NCBI GenBank assembly: GCA_963668535.1 | Contig: OY764867.1 | Span: 1,612,001-1,676,000 of the forward strand | Length of the DNA: 64,000 nt | Reading direction: 5' to 3' | From: F22 sp963668535 | GTDB taxonomy: Bacteria > Bacteroidota > Bacteroidia > Bacteroidales > Bacteroidaceae | In this document: piece by piece, positions 16,184 to 26,694 of the stretch | Layout: each line of letters starts with the position of its first letter | How positions within the stretch are numbered: the stretch's first letter is position 1 | Position numbers and translations under genes: made by a program | Notes under the pieces: generated by a model | The model's input: only the letters and a program-made list of their open reading frames with translations | Told to the model about the DNA's origin: nothing | Databases searched by the model: none

Positions 16184-17518
16184 ATGAAACTTTGGGAAAA
16201 GAATGTGCAGATGGCATCAGAGATCGAACGCTTTACAGTTGGGCGTGATCGTGAATTGGATGTCTTTCTTGCTCCTTATGATGCACTGGGCTCTATGGCT
16301 CACATCACGATGTTGGAGAGTGTAGGTCTTTTAGAAAAAAAAGAATTAAACTTGTTGCTAGCTGCTCTTAAAGAAATTTATCTATCAGCGCAAGCAGGAG
16401 AGTTTATTATCGAAGATGGAGTTGAGGATGTGCATTCTCAAATCGAACTTTTACTGACTCGTAAATTGGGGGATATAGGCAAAAAAATACATAGTGGACG
16501 ATCTCGCAATGACCAAGTTTTGCTTGACCTCAAACTATACATTCGTAGTCAAATTGAAGAAATCGTTCATGATGTTTATGACCTTTTTAAGGTGTTGCAA
16601 ACTCAGAGTGAAAAATATGCAGATGTATTGATGCCTGGTTATACGCATCTACAAGTGGCTATGCCTTCTAGTTTCGGATTGTGGTTTGGGGCTTATGCAG
16701 AAAGTTTAGTTGATGATTTAGTCCTTTTGCAAGCGGCATATAAGGGGTGTAATCGTAATCCATTAGGCTCTGCTGCAGGTTATGGTAGCTCATTTCCGCT
16801 TGATCGTCAATATACGACTGACTTGCTTGGCTTTGATAGCATGAATTATAATGTTGTGTACGCACAAATGGGACGTGGTAAGACTGAACGTAATGTTTCT
16901 TTTGCTTTGGCTGGACTTGCTGGAACTATTAGTAAGCTGGCTTATGATGCCTGCTTGTTTAATAGCCAAAACTTCTCTTTTATTAAGTTACCAGATGATT
17001 GTACTACTGGATCTAGCATTATGCCTCACAAAAAAAATCCAGATGTATTTGAATTGACTAGAGCTAAATGTAATAAATTACAAGCACTACCACAGCAAAT
17101 CATGATGATTGCAAATAATCTCCCTTCTGGCTATTTTCGTGATCTACAATTGATCAAAGAGGTGTTTTTGCCAGCCTTTAATGAAATGAAAGACTGTGTG
17201 TTAATGACTACTTATATAATGAATAAGATTCAAGTGAATAAGGAGATCCTTGATAATTCGTTGTATGATGCTATCTTTAGTGTTGAGGAGGTCAATCGCT
17301 TAGTGCTGGAAGGGATACCTTTTCGCGATGCTTATAAACAGGTAGGTTTGGCTATTGAGGCTGGTCAGTTTGTGCCTGTAAAGGAAATTAAGCATACTCA
17401 TAAAGGGAGTATTGGTAATTTGTGTAATGACGAGATTGCCTTGTTGATGCAGAATACTCTAGAAGGATATCATTTTGAACAAGTGGATAAAGCCACATCT
17501 GCTTTGTTGGACGTTTAG
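16184..17518 (+). CDS. argH: Argininosuccinate lyase
   Basis: It splits argininosuccinate into arginine and fumarate in the last step of arginine synthesis. The fumarase/aspartase superfamily signature GSSIMPHKKNP is at residues 276-286 with Ser277 as the likely catalytic serine, and the ArgH motifs SGRSRND (104-110) and PGYTHLQ (151-157) are present. Length of 444 residues fits. No other arginine gene is adjacent. A tRNA pair with its own promoter follows. Confidence 0.96.
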   Translation: MKLWEKNVQMASEIERFTVGRDRELDVFLAPYDALGSMAHITMLESVGLLEKKELNLLLAALKEIYLSAQAGEFIIEDGVEDVHSQIELLLTRKLGDIGKKIHSGRSRNDQVLLDLKLYIRSQIEEIVHDVYDLFKVLQTQSEKYADVLMPGYTHLQVAMPSSFGLWFGAYAESLVDDLVLLQAAYKGCNRNPLGSAAGYGSSFPLDRQYTTDLLGFDSMNYNVVYAQMGRGKTERNVSFALAGLAGTISKLAYDACLFNSQNFSFIKLPDDCTTGSSIMPHKKNPDVFELTRAKCNKLQALPQQIMMIANNLPSGYFRDLQLIKEVFLPAFNEMKDCVLMTTYIMNKIQVNKEILDNSLYDAIFSVEEVNRLVLEGIPFRDAYKQVGLAIEAGQFVPVKEIKHTHKGSIGNLCNDEIALLMQNTLEGYHFEQVDKATSALLDV

Positions 17519-17599
17519 TATGATGACTAGGAATGCTCCTAGATATACTATACTATGTGCTGCATTTTTATAGGTGAAATAAAAAAAGTCGTCTCAAAA

Positions 17600-17631
17600 T
17601 TTGGAGGGATACGAAAAACTCTCTATATTTG
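17600..17631 (+). promoter_or_regulatory. Promoter of the tRNA-Gly/tRNA-Leu unit
   Basis: TTTG at 17600-17603 and TATATTTG at 17624-17631 are separated by exactly 20 bases, matching the Bacteroidota housekeeping promoter, and the tRNA begins 13 bases downstream. Confidence 0.8.
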
Positions 17632-17643
17632 CACCCGTTAAAC

Positions 17644-17716
17644 GCGAAAGTAGCTCAGTTGGTAGAGCATAACCTTGCCAAGGTTAGGGTCGCGGGTTCG
17701 AATCCCGTCTTTCGCT
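17644..17716 (+). tRNA. tRNA-Gly (anticodon GCC)
   Basis: The acceptor arms GCGAAAG and CTTTCGC pair, the D and T arms are normal (GGTTCGAATCC), and the anticodon loop CTTGCCAAG gives GCC. The CCA end follows in the DNA at 17717-17719. Confidence 0.95.
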
Positions 17717-17769
17717 CCAACGGCCTGCATCACTCCACTATGCAGGTTTTTTTAGCAAAAAATAAGGTC

Positions 17770-17855
17770 GCTCGAATGGTGGAATCGGTAGACACGAGGG
17801 ACTTAAAATCCCTTGGCCAGAAATGGCCGTGCGGGTTCGATTCCCGCTTCGAGTA
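17770..17855 (+). tRNA. tRNA-Leu (anticodon TAA)
   Basis: This is a class II tRNA with a long variable arm (around TTGGCCAGAAATGGCCGT). The acceptor arms GCTCGAA and TTCGAGT pair with one G-T, and the anticodon loop ACTTAAAAT gives TAA. Unlike the neighbouring tRNA-Gly, no CCA is encoded. Confidence 0.93.
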
Positions 17856-17863
17856 CTAGTAAT

Positions 17864-17897
17864 AAGGCTGTATCATTTATTTGATACAGCCTTTTTT
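17864..17897. terminator. Shared terminator between tRNA-Leu and the hybrid regulator gene
   Basis: The arms AAGGCTGTATCA (17864-17875) and TGATACAGCCTT (17882-17893) are followed by a T-run on the plus strand and by T-rich sequence on the minus strand. Transcription converges on it from both sides. Confidence 0.85.
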
Positions 17898-17905
17898 TAT
17901 ATTTT

Positions 17906-20900
17906 CTATTTGTTCTTTAATTGATTGATATATGCAGTTGGTGAAACACCGAAGTGCTCTTTGAAACATGAACGAAAATAATCAGTGCTGCTATATCCAA
18001 GCATGTCGCTTACTTCATTAATATTGTATGTCATAGATAAAAGTAGAATCTCTGCTTTTTCCATTGTGAGCTGACTAATAAACTCTTTTGTTGAAAGACC
18101 CAATATCTTTTTGAATTTCCTATAAATGGTTGAGGTACTCATATTTAAGTTATCAGCCAAAAAGTTTACATTTACCTTTCCGCTTTCTATATTTTCAAGT
18201 ACTAAACATCTTGCGTTCTCAATGAATTCTTGATCTTGTCTATTGAGTTCTTTCTGAATTGTTTCTTGTTTCTCTTTGACTATTTGTTTTTGGGCCTTTG
18301 AGAAGGCTTGATTGTGCTCACCTTCATGCTTTTTTATCAGGTTGTCTATTCGACTTTTCAGTAAAGTGCTACTGAATGGCTTGGTTAGATAAGAATCTGC
18401 TCCCGCTAAATATGCTTGTTCTTTAAAAGAGAATTTTTCTTGTGCAGTGAGCATAATGAATAACGTATTACTAGTATTTTCATTACTTCTGATTTGCTTA
18501 CATAACTCTATCCCATTCATAATGGGCATCATTAAATCGCTGATGATTAGATCAACACTGTTCTGTGATAAATAATGTATAGCTTCTTCCCCATTATTGG
18601 TGATAATGGTTTCGTAGTCACTTGTGAGTGAATCAGAGATGTATTCAGCTATATTTTGTTCATCTTCTACAATGAGTATCCGATAGTTTTTAACGAGGTC
18701 GTTGTTTGGAATACTTGTTTGTGAGTTCGCTTCTACTATCTTTTCCTCATAGTTTGTATCGTAGCTGGTCTCCATTTCTGGATTATCCGTGTCATCATCT
18801 AGGTGATTAGCATTGGGATAGTTATTTGTTCCTGAAAAAACTATTTTAAATGTTGTTCCTTCTTTTTCAATGCTGTTGATTGAAATGTGTGCCTTATGCA
18901 AATCAATCAATGATTTGACGATACTTAATCCTATACCTGCACCTTGAATGTGCTCTTCTGAATGTGCTCTGTACCAGCGTTTGTATATGTTGTTAATTTT
19001 ATGACTAGGGATACCAATGCCTGTGTCAATAACTTGAATGGTTATATCATTATTTGAAGCATCTTGTGTTACTAGCAATCTAATGGTTCCATTTAATGTG
19101 TATTTTGTAGCATTATTGAGTAAGTTGTATAGTATGATAGTGAGTGCTTCTTTATCAAAAAAAATGGGGTTTGTCTTTTGAGGTATATCCGAAATTAATT
19201 GGACGTTATTTTGATGGTTTAGTTCAAAAAAGCTATTGAAAATTTGTTGTACATGTTGATTGATATATCCTTTTTGTACATTGAGTTCTCTCTTGTTTTG
19301 TTCTAGTTGTCTCAATTCAAGGATTTGATTTGTAAGAGACAATAGACGGTCGGCATTAATTGCCATTATGTTGAGTCTCCTTTTCTCTTGTTCATTAAGA
19401 TGAATGCTTTGCTTTAAATCATGAATGGGACCCAAAATGAGCGTTAATGGTGTGCGTAATTCGTGCGTGACTGTGGTGTAAAATTGCATTCTTTCCTCAT
19501 TGAGACGCAAATCAGCCTCTCGCTGTTGCTTTTCCATCTCATAGTTATGTTTCAATACAATCTGTTCACTAAAGTAGTATAGGATAGCGGTGATAATTAT
19601 AATTAATACAGTGGCCATTAGTAGATAAAACCACCAAGTGTTCCAAAAAGGAGGGGATATGTTAAATGAAAAAGAGGTGTATGAAGCATTTTGCTTTGCA
19701 GACATTGTCCATGACTTTAATTCAAAAGTATATTTTCCAGGAGGCAAGTTCCTGTAAACGACAGTGTTTTTAGGGGATGGTAGACTCCAATCATCTCCTG
19801 TACCCTTTAGCCTATAACTATACTTGACTAAATTGGTAAGAGCAATATCTGCTTCATTAAAAGTGAATTCTAAATTGTTTTGTGTATAATCAAGTTTGTT
19901 TGGGTAAGGGCTCGAATAATTGGTTATACTTGGCTCATTTTGATGCCCATTTTTTATGATTTGTATAGAGGTGACTCGTGGGTGGGTGGTGTTGTGTTCA
20001 TGAAGTAATGTTACAGGATTAAACTCCCAAACTCCACTAATAGCCCCAAAGTAAACGTGTGAGCTATCTGATGTTACAGAACCAGCTTTAAAACCATATA
20101 AAGGAATTGTGCGTGACACAAATGAGTGCACTTTGTTTTCTGTAATGTGTAAATTATTGATTCCATTTTCTGTGCTAATCCATAATTGTCCAGTCGGCTT
20201 TTCAATTATTGCTTTTATACGTTTATTTGAAAGTCCGTCTGCAATTGTAAGTGTGTCTTGAATTTCCCATGAAGGACTACATTTAACAATACCATTCATT
20301 GTACCTATCCAATAGTTCCCAAAACTATCTTGGATTATTGAATTAACACGGTTTGAAGGCAGACCATTGGTTATTGAAAATCGTTTGATAAGTTGCATCT
20401 TCTTGTTGTATATGCCCATGCCGTTACCGTAACTCCCAATTATTCTTTCATCTTTATTATTAATACAGATGCAGCGGATAAAATTTGAAAATAAACTGCT
20501 GTTGTTTTGATTCCAGTAGTTTAATTCTTTACATGTGTTGATGTCTATAGAAAATAATCCAGAATCAGTCCCCACAAAAAGAGTATCTTTGTGTTGTTGA
20601 AAACAGCGAACATCCAATTTCTCATTGTTTTTTAGTGCTATTTTTCTGTATTTATTTAATGCACTATTGGATAAATATAAACCATTTGTGTAGCACCCAA
20701 TCCATGTTTGATTTTTATTATCTATATGAATGCAAAGCACTGCGGGCTTTTTAATATTATCAAATGTTGATATGCGCTTTTTAATCGTGTCTGCTCGAAT
20801 AATATCAATGCCATTCCCATCTGTTCCTACTATCTTGTCTCCTTGATTGTTAATTGCAATGCCCCATGCTGTCGGATTAGATAGAGAGTATTTATTTGTG

Positions 20901-22018
20901 CTGTTTGCTTGATAACCGATGTGTTTTAATGGGGTTGTTCGATGTGGAGCAATCAATACGCCCCCACCATATGTTCCAATCCACACATTATTATATTGGT
21001 CTAGTAAGATGTTCCTTACTGAGAAGTTGGTTAGTGTTGTGCCGCTATTTACTCTTGTTAGTTGTTGAGCTTCTAAATATGCACTAGAGCTCATAACTAA
21101 ATTGTTTAAGTCTGCGGTATATATCCCTTTAAATTCAATACCTATATATAAGACCCCATTTTCTGTAATTTTTAGATTGAGTATTTTATTATTGTCTAAA
21201 TTGGAATTTTTGTGTCTGAAATTAAATGATTTGAATGTGTTGTTTTTAGGGTTGAATAAGCTTAGTCCTTGATCAGTTCCACACCAGAGTAACCCATGTA
21301 GATCACTGCATATACAATACACATTATTACCTGCTAACTGGTCTATTGTGTTTGTCTGGGCAAAAAAGTGATCAACCTTATTCGTTTTTAAATCAATTGA
21401 TGATAAGCCTTCGTTGCTGTGTCCAATAAAGAGTTTTTTACCAACTTGTTTTAAAGACCAAACCGATTCCCATTCTAATGCTGGAAGTACTGTCTTGTTG
21501 TAATGGATAAAATTATGTTTTTTGACGTTATAACAATCTACTCCAGAACTATAATGACCAATCCACAATTGATTATCTTCACCCCAGTCTAACGTCGTGA
21601 TAGATCCAGATGAGATCCCATATTTGTATTTGTCTTGAATTGATTCTAATGTGATTATAGGGAATTTTACTAATGTATGATTGCTATAGTTGTATTGATA
21701 TAAACCATTGGAACGTGTACCAATATATATTAGCGTGCTGTCTTTTGATGCTAGAATACAATTCACATCATCTTTTGTCAATGGTAAGTAATCTTTGGTT
21801 TTAGGGCTTATACATGCAGTGCCATCAAAACGATTTACGCCTTCTTCTGTAGCGAACCAAAAACACCCGTCAATATCTTGGGTAATATCTTGTACATAAG
21901 TGTTGGATAACCCAGAAGCTATGTCTAGGTTAAGGGTGTTTTGGGCATTTGTGTGATTAGGAAATATATAACACATGATGACTACAAGTATTATATAATA
22001 CACGTGATTGTTTTTCAT
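17906..22018 (-). CDS. Hybrid two-component system regulator (sensor kinase, receiver and AraC-type domains in one protein)
   Basis: The 1370-residue membrane protein has a signal peptide, then a periplasmic double-propeller region with repeats such as DITQDIDGCFWFATEEGVNRF and YNNVWIGTYGGGVL, a Y_Y_Y domain near 700-765 (YSYRLKGTGDDWSLPSP), one transmembrane helix near 793-814, a HisKA domain with the phospho-accepting His near 850 in HELRTPLTLI, an HATPase domain (GIGIPSHKIN, GAGIGLSIV), a receiver domain with its Asp near 1160 (ISDLMMPIMNG), and an AraC helix-turn-helix at the C-terminus. Such regulators sense an oligosaccharide in the periplasm and switch on the adjacent PUL. It is divergent from the SusE/F-like gene, with 189 bases between them that should hold its operator. 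Confidence 0.96.
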   Translation of the reverse strand: MKNNHVYYIILVVIMCYIFPNHTNAQNTLNLDIASGLSNTYVQDITQDIDGCFWFATEEGVNRFDGTACISPKTKDYLPLTKDDVNCILASKDSTLIYIGTRSNGLYQYNYSNHTLVKFPIITLESIQDKYKYGISSGSITTLDWGEDNQLWIGHYSSGVDCYNVKKHNFIHYNKTVLPALEWESVWSLKQVGKKLFIGHSNEGLSSIDLKTNKVDHFFAQTNTIDQLAGNNVYCICSDLHGLLWCGTDQGLSLFNPKNNTFKSFNFRHKNSNLDNNKILNLKITENGVLYIGIEFKGIYTADLNNLVMSSSAYLEAQQLTRVNSGTTLTNFSVRNILLDQYNNVWIGTYGGGVLIAPHRTTPLKHIGYQANSTNKYSLSNPTAWGIAINNQGDKIVGTDGNGIDIIRADTIKKRISTFDNIKKPAVLCIHIDNKNQTWIGCYTNGLYLSNSALNKYRKIALKNNEKLDVRCFQQHKDTLFVGTDSGLFSIDINTCKELNYWNQNNSSLFSNFIRCICINNKDERIIGSYGNGMGIYNKKMQLIKRFSITNGLPSNRVNSIIQDSFGNYWIGTMNGIVKCSPSWEIQDTLTIADGLSNKRIKAIIEKPTGQLWISTENGINNLHITENKVHSFVSRTIPLYGFKAGSVTSDSSHVYFGAISGVWEFNPVTLLHEHNTTHPRVTSIQIIKNGHQNEPSITNYSSPYPNKLDYTQNNLEFTFNEADIALTNLVKYSYRLKGTGDDWSLPSPKNTVVYRNLPPGKYTFELKSWTMSAKQNASYTSFSFNISPPFWNTWWFYLLMATVLIIIITAILYYFSEQIVLKHNYEMEKQQREADLRLNEERMQFYTTVTHELRTPLTLILGPIHDLKQSIHLNEQEKRRLNIMAINADRLLSLTNQILELRQLEQNKRELNVQKGYINQHVQQIFNSFFELNHQNNVQLISDIPQKTNPIFFDKEALTIILYNLLNNATKYTLNGTIRLLVTQDASNNDITIQVIDTGIGIPSHKINNIYKRWYRAHSEEHIQGAGIGLSIVKSLIDLHKAHISINSIEKEGTTFKIVFSGTNNYPNANHLDDDTDNPEMETSYDTNYEEKIVEANSQTSIPNNDLVKNYRILIVEDEQNIAEYISDSLTSDYETIITNNGEEAIHYLSQNSVDLIISDLMMPIMNGIELCKQIRSNENTSNTLFIMLTAQEKFSFKEQAYLAGADSYLTKPFSSTLLKSRIDNLIKKHEGEHNQAFSKAQKQIVKEKQETIQKELNRQDQEFIENARCLVLENIESGKVNVNFLADNLNMSTSTIYRKFKKILGLSTKEFISQLTMEKAEILLLSMTYNINEVSDMLGYSSTDYFRSCFKEHFGVSPTAYINQLKNK

Positions 22019-22157
22019 TTGGTTGATTGGGCTATAAGGTAATATATTAGTTCAAATGTACGTAATAACTATGAGAAAATCAAAAGAAAATCATGCAGTG
22101 CACGAAAATTAATGTGTTTTTGACCGAAAATACATAGTCTCCACTCCACAAATGAAC

Positions 22158-22165
22158 TATTTTTG
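22158..22165 (+). promoter_or_regulatory. Probable -7 promoter element of the PUL operon
   Basis: TATTTTTG fits TAnnTTTG and lies 43 bases upstream of the first PUL gene. No TTTG stands at the usual -33 distance, as expected for an operon that depends on an activator. Confidence 0.5.
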
Positions 22166-22207
22166 CAACCAATAAAACCTTAGTATAACCATTTTAATCT
22201 TTTACGT

Positions 22208-23653
22208 ATGAATTGTATTAAACACATGCTCTTTGTTGTGTGTTGCATTCCAATGCTAATAGCTTGTGATAGCGACAACCACTCAATTACAGGATCTGGA
22301 GAGGTGCCTGGTCAAATTTTAGAAACAGATCATATAAAATCTGAAGCGGGTAGATCATTTGTTATTAATGGTGCATTATCCGATAATATTGGATTGAAAA
22401 GTGTTCAACTGATCTGTCCAGAGTTGTATCTAGACAAAACTATTGATTTTCAAAAGATTTATTCTGATACAGTCTTACTCAATTATAACTTATCATATAG
22501 TTATACTCTACCTAAAGATATTGAAGGAGATCCTTTCACAGTTAATGTCTTGACAACCAATGTGCTCGGACTTACGACTGAATCAGAAGTACAAGTGACA
22601 TTAGATGGTGATTTCCAAGCTCCGAGATTTGTGACTGTTCCTAGTACTGAAATAACCGTTCTCATTAAGAAAGAGACAGCACTTAATTTACGATTTAAAG
22701 TTACAGATAACAAAGCTTTAGCAAAAGTGACATTAAAGATTCCTGAGCTTGATTTTGATCGAGAATATACTATTACAGGAATGGAATATTCATTTGATGA
22801 AAAGGTCATTTTGCCATCAGTCCAGGGGGCATATGTCATGACTATCGAAGCTATTGATGCTTCTGGGTTGATCACGACAAAAAAATCGACGATTAATGTA
22901 TCTGAAATGCCTGATTTTGAAAAAATCTATTTATGTGATGTCAGCAATGCTGCTAAAATGAATAGTGATATTTTTGGTATCCCTCAACTTATTAGTCGCA
23001 CCAATGCTTATACATATAGAGCCGAGTATTATACTCAAAAACCAAATACAGCACTTCGCTTTGTTGCTCAAAAAACAGATTTCGGCCCAATTTGTTTCGG
23101 CCCAAGTAAAACTGATGACACTGTTTTAGCTGATAATCCAGAAGAATCTTTGAGCATTATCTTACCTGATGCTTACTCATACTATGCAATAGAATTTAAT
23201 ACACTAACTGGTGCCTATTCTGTTGAAAAATTCACACCAGAAGCTACACCAGTACCTATTGGCGAACCAATGTGGTTGAATAGTGGTGATCATTCTAGCG
23301 GTACCATACCACTAGAGATTGGTTTGGTTGGTGATGGACTTCCTGATGCTGGAAATTGGAGCCCTGCTCAACCTCAGATGTTGACACAAGATGCACATAA
23401 TCCATTCCTGTTTTACGCAGAATTTACTCTTGAAGCTGGTGCTCAAGTAAGTTTTATCATTTCTACTAAACATACTTGGGGATGGTGGCCAGAACCATAT
23501 TGGCGTTGGAATGATTCTTCGTCTGATCCAGAATCTAATGTGAGTAATGGGGGAGAAAATCCAGGCAAATGGACTGTACCAACAACTGGAAAATATCGTT
23601 TTGAGTTTGATTCCTATTTATTGCGCTCAAGATTTTATCCTATAACTGAATAA
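22208..23653 (+). CDS. SusE/SusF-like surface glycan-binding lipoprotein
   Basis: The 481-residue protein has a lipoprotein signal with Cys20 (MLIACDSD), then Ig-like beta-sandwich segments of the type IKSEAGRSFVINGALSDNIGLKSV and KKETALNLRFKVTDNKALAKV, and a C-terminal domain rich in W and G (TWGWWPEPYWRWND) that resembles the carbohydrate-binding domains of SusE and SusF. It is probably exposed on the cell surface and helps capture the polysaccharide for the SusC/D complex. It is the first gene of the PUL, ahead of susC, whereas susE-like genes usually follow susD. The family assignment is by domain pattern and order; the ligand is unknown. Confidence 0.7.
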   Translation: MNCIKHMLFVVCCIPMLIACDSDNHSITGSGEVPGQILETDHIKSEAGRSFVINGALSDNIGLKSVQLICPELYLDKTIDFQKIYSDTVLLNYNLSYSYTLPKDIEGDPFTVNVLTTNVLGLTTESEVQVTLDGDFQAPRFVTVPSTEITVLIKKETALNLRFKVTDNKALAKVTLKIPELDFDREYTITGMEYSFDEKVILPSVQGAYVMTIEAIDASGLITTKKSTINVSEMPDFEKIYLCDVSNAAKMNSDIFGIPQLISRTNAYTYRAEYYTQKPNTALRFVAQKTDFGPICFGPSKTDDTVLADNPEESLSIILPDAYSYYAIEFNTLTGAYSVEKFTPEATPVPIGEPMWLNSGDHSSGTIPLEIGLVGDGLPDAGNWSPAQPQMLTQDAHNPFLFYAEFTLEAGAQVSFIISTKHTWGWWPEPYWRWNDSSSDPESNVSNGGENPGKWTVPTTGKYRFEFDSYLLRSRFYPITE

Positions 23654-23673
23654 TCATATACAAGAAGAAAAAC

Positions 23674-26600
23674 ATGATGAAAAAATATATTTTGGCACTG
23701 TTGTGCCTAATCCCCATGCTGGTTCAGGCACAAGGTATTCTTGTACAAGGAACTGTGAAATTAGCTAGTGAAGACGAGCCTCTGATTGGAGTGACTGTAC
23801 AAGTTAAAGGAACGTCTAATGGTACGATTACTGATTTAGATGGCAATTATCAATTGCAAGTCGAAAGTAAAGCAACATTGGTCTTTTCTATGGTCGGTTT
23901 TGCAACCCAAGAAATTCAAGTCAATGGACGCCATCATATTAATGTCAATATGAAAGAAGACGTTACAGCACTTGAAGAAGTTGTTGTAGTCGGTTATGGA
24001 GTTGTCAAGAAAAGTGATTTGACCAGTTCTATTTCGACTGTAAAAGGTGACGATTTAAATAGTACCGTTTCTGGGAACCCTATGGGGGCATTACAGGGAA
24101 AAGCCAATGGAGTCCAAGTGACTAGTAGTGGGGGCCCTGGTTCTACTCCTAGGGTTGTGATTCGTGGACTTACAACTGTTAATGGGTCAGATCCATTATA
24201 TGTTGTAGATGGAGTGCCAGTAGGAACTAATATCAATTTTTTGAGTCAAAATGATATTCAAAATATTGAAATATTGAAAGATGCATCAGCAGCTGCAATA
24301 TATGGTACACGTGGATCTAATGGTGTTATCCTTGTCACAACTAAAAAAGGAAAGAGCGGGAAAACAGCGTTCACTTTTTCATCTTCTATAGGATTTCAAA
24401 CATTGGAAAAACCAAACTTGGCCGATGCGTCTGAGTACGAACAAGTCTTTAAACAACGTTATATCAATGATGGAAATGAACCTATTTGGAATGTAAGTGG
24501 ACATCAAACAACAAAAGGGACTGACTGGTGGGATGAATGTATTAATGATTATGCATTGATGCAGAATTATTCTGTTGGTTTTCAAGGTGGTAATGATAAA
24601 CAAATTTACAGTGGAAGTCTTAGCTATTATCGCCAGAATTCCCAATATCAGGTTGGCTTTTGGGAAAAGCTAACTATGCGTTACAATTCAGAGTTGACTT
24701 TTAATGATATTGTGAAAGTTGGTGTGGATATCAATCCTAGATATGAGCACTGGGAAAATTCTCCTAGTATGCTTGGTGATATTATTCGTATGGATCCAAC
24801 GACAAATGTGTATCTTCCTGAAGCAGAGTGGGGAGATAACCCATATAGTAATTTTGCACGTTCCAATAACAATCAAGTTTGGAATCCAGTAGCAAGCATG
24901 TCTCGCATGAATAATGATACTAAGCAATATGCTGTCTTAATGAATCCATATATTGATATAAAACCAATTAAAGGATTGTCTATTCGAAGTCAGTTTGGTT
25001 TGAATGCTCGTTTTCAAATGGGCGACGTTTTTACTCCAGAATTTTTCATTGACAACTTGGAGCAAAATGCTTTGAGTAAAATTGAACGTCAAACAAATCA
25101 CTGGATAGATTGGAATTGGAATAATATTGCCACATATATGACTACTCTTGCCGAAAATCATAATATCAATGTTATGGCTGGATTTACGATGGAAGAGTTT
25201 AACAATTACTGGTTGAATGGTTCGCGAGAAGATGTGCCAAGCTATATCAAAGAGTTACAACAAGTTAGTGCGGGGACTATGAATGAAAAGGCAAGTGGGT
25301 CTGAGACTTCTACCTCTTTGATGTCTTATTTATTCCGTGCGATGTATAACTATAAGCAAAGATACTATTTGACAGCATCTGTTCGTGTGGATGGTAGTTC
25401 TAAGTTCGCAAGCGATAATCAGTATGCAACTTTCCCAGCTGTTTCTGGTTCATGGCGTGTGACTGGTGAGGAATGGATGAAAGATCAACATGTTTTTGAT
25501 AACTTAAAAATACGTGCTGGATGGGGACGTGTTGGTAATCAGAACATTAGCAGCTCTAGTTTTATGAGCCTTATTGGAACAAGTAGCTATGTTTTTGGTC
25601 AAGCACAAGATCGTGTAGTCGGTACATCTGTAAGCTCTGTTGGAAACGCAAGCTTGCAATGGGAAACCGTTGAAGATATTAACCTAGGTGTTGATATGGC
25701 ATTATTGGACAATCGTTTATCCATCACTGCTGATGTGTTTAGAAAAGAATCTAAAGATATGTTGCTTGAAAAAGAAAATATGTCCATCTTAGGATATCCA
25801 GCATGGAATGGGAAAATATGGGAAAATATCGGAAGTTTACGTGCCACTGGATGGGAAATGTCAGCTTACTGGCAAGATAAAATAAATGATTTTAATTATA
25901 ACATTGGCTTTAACTTGTCTTCAGTGAAGAATAAAGCTGTGACACTTCTAGGAGATAGTCCTATTTATTCTCAGGAGTATAATGGAGATTATATTATTCG
26001 TAATGAAGAAGGTGGAGAACTAAGCCGTTTTTATGGATATATTGCTGATGGCCTTTTCCAGAATCAGACAGAAGTCAATGCGCATACTAATGAACACGGT
26101 ACTTTACTACAACCTAATGCACAACCTGGAGATGTGAGGTTTAAAGACCTAAATAACGATGGTGTATTGGATGAAAATGATAAAACATATATTGGTAAAG
26201 CATTCCCTGATTTTACTTTAGGGATAAATGCAAAGTGCTCATATAAAAATTGGGATTTTGAGGCTAATTTTTATGGCTCATTTGGCAATGACATATACAA
26301 CACCGTTCAATATTACTCTGGTGTAGAAGGACGTAATGTGTATGCTGGTGCATTAAATAAAACTTGGCATGGAGAAGGTACTAGTACTAAATGGCCAAGA
26401 CTATCTGTGAATGAAGCCAATCTAAATTATAAGCGTGTGTCTTCTTTGTTTGTTGAAGATGGCTCATACTTAAAATGCAAACTACTTCAGGTGGGATATA
26501 CAATACCTAAGTCTGTCTTGGACGATGTGAGCATTCGTATATCTTTATCTGCTCAGAATCTATTTACATTGACTAAGTATTCTGGAGCCGATCCAGAAAC

Positions 26601-26694
26601 TGCTTCACTTGGAGGAGCTACATCTTCTGGAGTAGACTATTATGGATATCCTAATCCTCGTACTTACTTATTTGGTGTTAACGTTAAGTTTTAA
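23674..26694 (+). CDS. SusC/RagA family TonB-linked outer membrane transporter
   Basis: The 1006-residue protein has a signal peptide (LIPMLVQAQ), a carboxypeptidase-regulatory-like domain (about 22-100: LIGVTVQVKGTSNGTITDLDG), the TonB box region (ALEEVVVVGYG), a plug domain (DPLYVVDGVPVGT, ILKDASAAAIYGTRGSNGV) and a long beta-barrel ending in YLFGVNVKF. It imports oligosaccharides across the outer membrane with energy from TonB. The susD gene begins at the next base after its stop codon, so translation of the two is probably coupled. Confidence 0.97.
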   Translation: MMKKYILALLCLIPMLVQAQGILVQGTVKLASEDEPLIGVTVQVKGTSNGTITDLDGNYQLQVESKATLVFSMVGFATQEIQVNGRHHINVNMKEDVTALEEVVVVGYGVVKKSDLTSSISTVKGDDLNSTVSGNPMGALQGKANGVQVTSSGGPGSTPRVVIRGLTTVNGSDPLYVVDGVPVGTNINFLSQNDIQNIEILKDASAAAIYGTRGSNGVILVTTKKGKSGKTAFTFSSSIGFQTLEKPNLADASEYEQVFKQRYINDGNEPIWNVSGHQTTKGTDWWDECINDYALMQNYSVGFQGGNDKQIYSGSLSYYRQNSQYQVGFWEKLTMRYNSELTFNDIVKVGVDINPRYEHWENSPSMLGDIIRMDPTTNVYLPEAEWGDNPYSNFARSNNNQVWNPVASMSRMNNDTKQYAVLMNPYIDIKPIKGLSIRSQFGLNARFQMGDVFTPEFFIDNLEQNALSKIERQTNHWIDWNWNNIATYMTTLAENHNINVMAGFTMEEFNNYWLNGSREDVPSYIKELQQVSAGTMNEKASGSETSTSLMSYLFRAMYNYKQRYYLTASVRVDGSSKFASDNQYATFPAVSGSWRVTGEEWMKDQHVFDNLKIRAGWGRVGNQNISSSSFMSLIGTSSYVFGQAQDRVVGTSVSSVGNASLQWETVEDINLGVDMALLDNRLSITADVFRKESKDMLLEKENMSILGYPAWNGKIWENIGSLRATGWEMSAYWQDKINDFNYNIGFNLSSVKNKAVTLLGDSPIYSQEYNGDYIIRNEEGGELSRFYGYIADGLFQNQTEVNAHTNEHGTLLQPNAQPGDVRFKDLNNDGVLDENDKTYIGKAFPDFTLGINAKCSYKNWDFEANFYGSFGNDIYNTVQYYSGVEGRNVYAGALNKTWHGEGTSTKWPRLSVNEANLNYKRVSSLFVEDGSYLKCKLLQVGYTIPKSVLDDVSIRISLSAQNLFTLTKYSGADPETASLGGATSSGVDYYGYPNPRTYLFGVNVKF

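Noticed and set aside
17629..17859. Open frame spanning the tRNA-Gly and tRNA-Leu genes
   Set aside because: The bases are explained by two complete tRNA genes.
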